Source: Chloroflexota bacterium (GTDB lineage: Bacteria; Chloroflexota; Dormibacteria; Dormibacterales; Dormibacteraceae). From it: 5,867 nt of DNA. The notes beneath the pieces are model-generated. The model searched no databases. It was not told where the DNA came from and saw nothing but the letters and a program-made list of their open reading frames with translations. The stretch covers positions 1 through 5,867 of the forward strand of contig VBJE01000174.1 in the NCBI GenBank assembly GCA_005879675.1, in the 5' to 3' direction. This document shows positions 5,319 through 5,867 of the stretch, piece after piece. Position 1 is the first letter of the stretch, and every line of letters begins with the position of its first letter. Made by a program: the position numbers and the translations under genes.

Positions 5319-5867
5319 CCGAAGCGGTAGCCACGCCACAACACATGACGGCCGGCCTCTCCAGGGGCAGGGTCATCCTGGCCACGGCCGGGACCATGCT
5401 CGCGCTGCTTCTCGCGGCGCTCGACCAGACGATCGTCGGCACCGCGATCCCGCGCATCGTCTCCGACCTGAACGGGCTCGACCGCCTGGCGTGGGTCACC
5501 ACCGCCTACCTGGTCACGTCGACGACGATGACCCCGATCGCCGGCAAGCTCGGCGACCTCTTCGGCCGCAAGCCTTTCATGCTCGCCGGGATGATCGGGT
5601 TCGTCCTCGCCTCCGCCCTCTGCGGCCTGGCGCAGGACATGACCCAGCTGATCCTGTTCCGCGGCATCCAGGGCATCTTCGGCGGCGTCCTCTTCGCCAC
5701 CGTGTTCACGGTCATCGGCGACCTCTTTCCGCCCGAGCAGCGCGGCAAGCTCGCCGGCCTCTTCGGCGCCGTGTTCGGCCTGAGCTCGATCGTCGGCCCG
5801 ACGGCGGGCGGCTTCATCACCGACCACTGGAGCTGGCGGTGGGTGTTCGAGGTGAACATCCCGGTTG
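5315..5867 (+). CDS. MFS efflux transporter, DHA2 (EmrB/QacA) type, N-terminal part (runs off right edge)
   Basis: The first 184 residues of a proton-driven drug/proton antiporter of the inner membrane are visible, covering about five of the expected 14 helices plus the start of the sixth. Seen: TM1 (about 20-42) containing the motif D1-like LDQTIVGTAIPRI with D37; TM2 (57-77); motif A in the TM2-TM3 loop, GKLGDLFGRKP (77-87); TM3 (88-106); TM4 with motif B (RGIQGIFGG, R116); and TM5 with the antiporter motif C, GLSSIVGPTAGGFITD (155-170), followed by HWSWRWVFEVNIPV, the usual DHA2 start of TM6. Motif C identifies an exporter rather than an importer. It is translationally coupled to the upstream MarR regulator (ATGA overlap). 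The substrate is unknown; drugs, bile-salt-like or aromatic compounds are usual for the family. The frame is open to the edge with no lesion. Confidence 0.93.
   Translation, partial: MTEAVATPQHMTAGLSRGRVILATAGTMLALLLAALDQTIVGTAIPRIVSDLNGLDRLAWVTTAYLVTSTTMTPIAGKLGDLFGRKPFMLAGMIGFVLASALCGLAQDMTQLILFRGIQGIFGGVLFATVFTVIGDLFPPEQRGKLAGLFGAVFGLSSIVGPTAGGFITDHWSWRWVFEVNIPV

Noticed and set aside
5009..5827. Minus-strand frames opposite marR and the transporter
   Set aside because: Charged, low-complexity shadow translations; the plus strand has clear MarR and MFS motifs with a good ribosome binding site.

Overview
The window is a GC-rich stretch of bacterial chromosome with tightly packed genes. Five genes are complete or nearly so, and one more runs off each edge. 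The protein set (a four-subunit-type fumarate reductase/succinate dehydrogenase, an FAD amine-oxidase-like protein, an M19 dipeptidase and a MarR/efflux pair), the high GC content and the GC-rich REP-like hairpins fit an uncultured soil or sediment bacterium. Rokubacteria/Methylomirabilota-like, deltaproteobacterial or similar lineages are possible. This placement is inference only; no rRNA or other phylogenetic marker is present.

Left part, minus strand (2630 down to 1): a frdA-frdB-frdC operon for respiratory complex II of the quinol:fumarate reductase family. The covalent-flavin subunit FrdA is followed after 3 nt by the three-cluster iron-sulfur subunit FrdB. The FrdB stop codon overlaps the GTG start of the membrane-anchor subunit FrdC, of which only the first 50 codons are in the window. 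A 36-bp GC-rich palindromic repeat lies in frame inside the extreme 5' end of frdC and appears to add 12 residues. This is the most unusual thing in the window. frdD is expected beyond the left edge.

Middle part: a DAO-family FAD-dependent oxidoreductase starts divergently from frdA. As drawn, the two ATG codons share the CATG at 2628-2631, so there is essentially no intergenic space. It converges on a minus-strand M19 (renal-dipeptidase family) metallopeptidase. Two adjacent perfect hairpins fill the roughly 50-bp gap between the two stop codons and probably form a bidirectional terminator. They resemble the repeat inside frdC.

Right part: an AT-rich divergent intergenic region (about 4710-4784) separates the dipeptidase from a plus-strand MarR-family regulator. 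The regulator is translationally coupled (ATGA overlap, good Shine-Dalgarno sequence) to a DHA2-type major facilitator efflux pump cut by the right edge. This is a standard self-regulated efflux operon layout.

No tRNA, rRNA, CRISPR array, insertion sequence or phage gene was seen. No clearly undescribed multi-gene system is visible. The points worth following up are the in-frame repeat in frdC, the overlapping divergent starts and the AT-rich control region.
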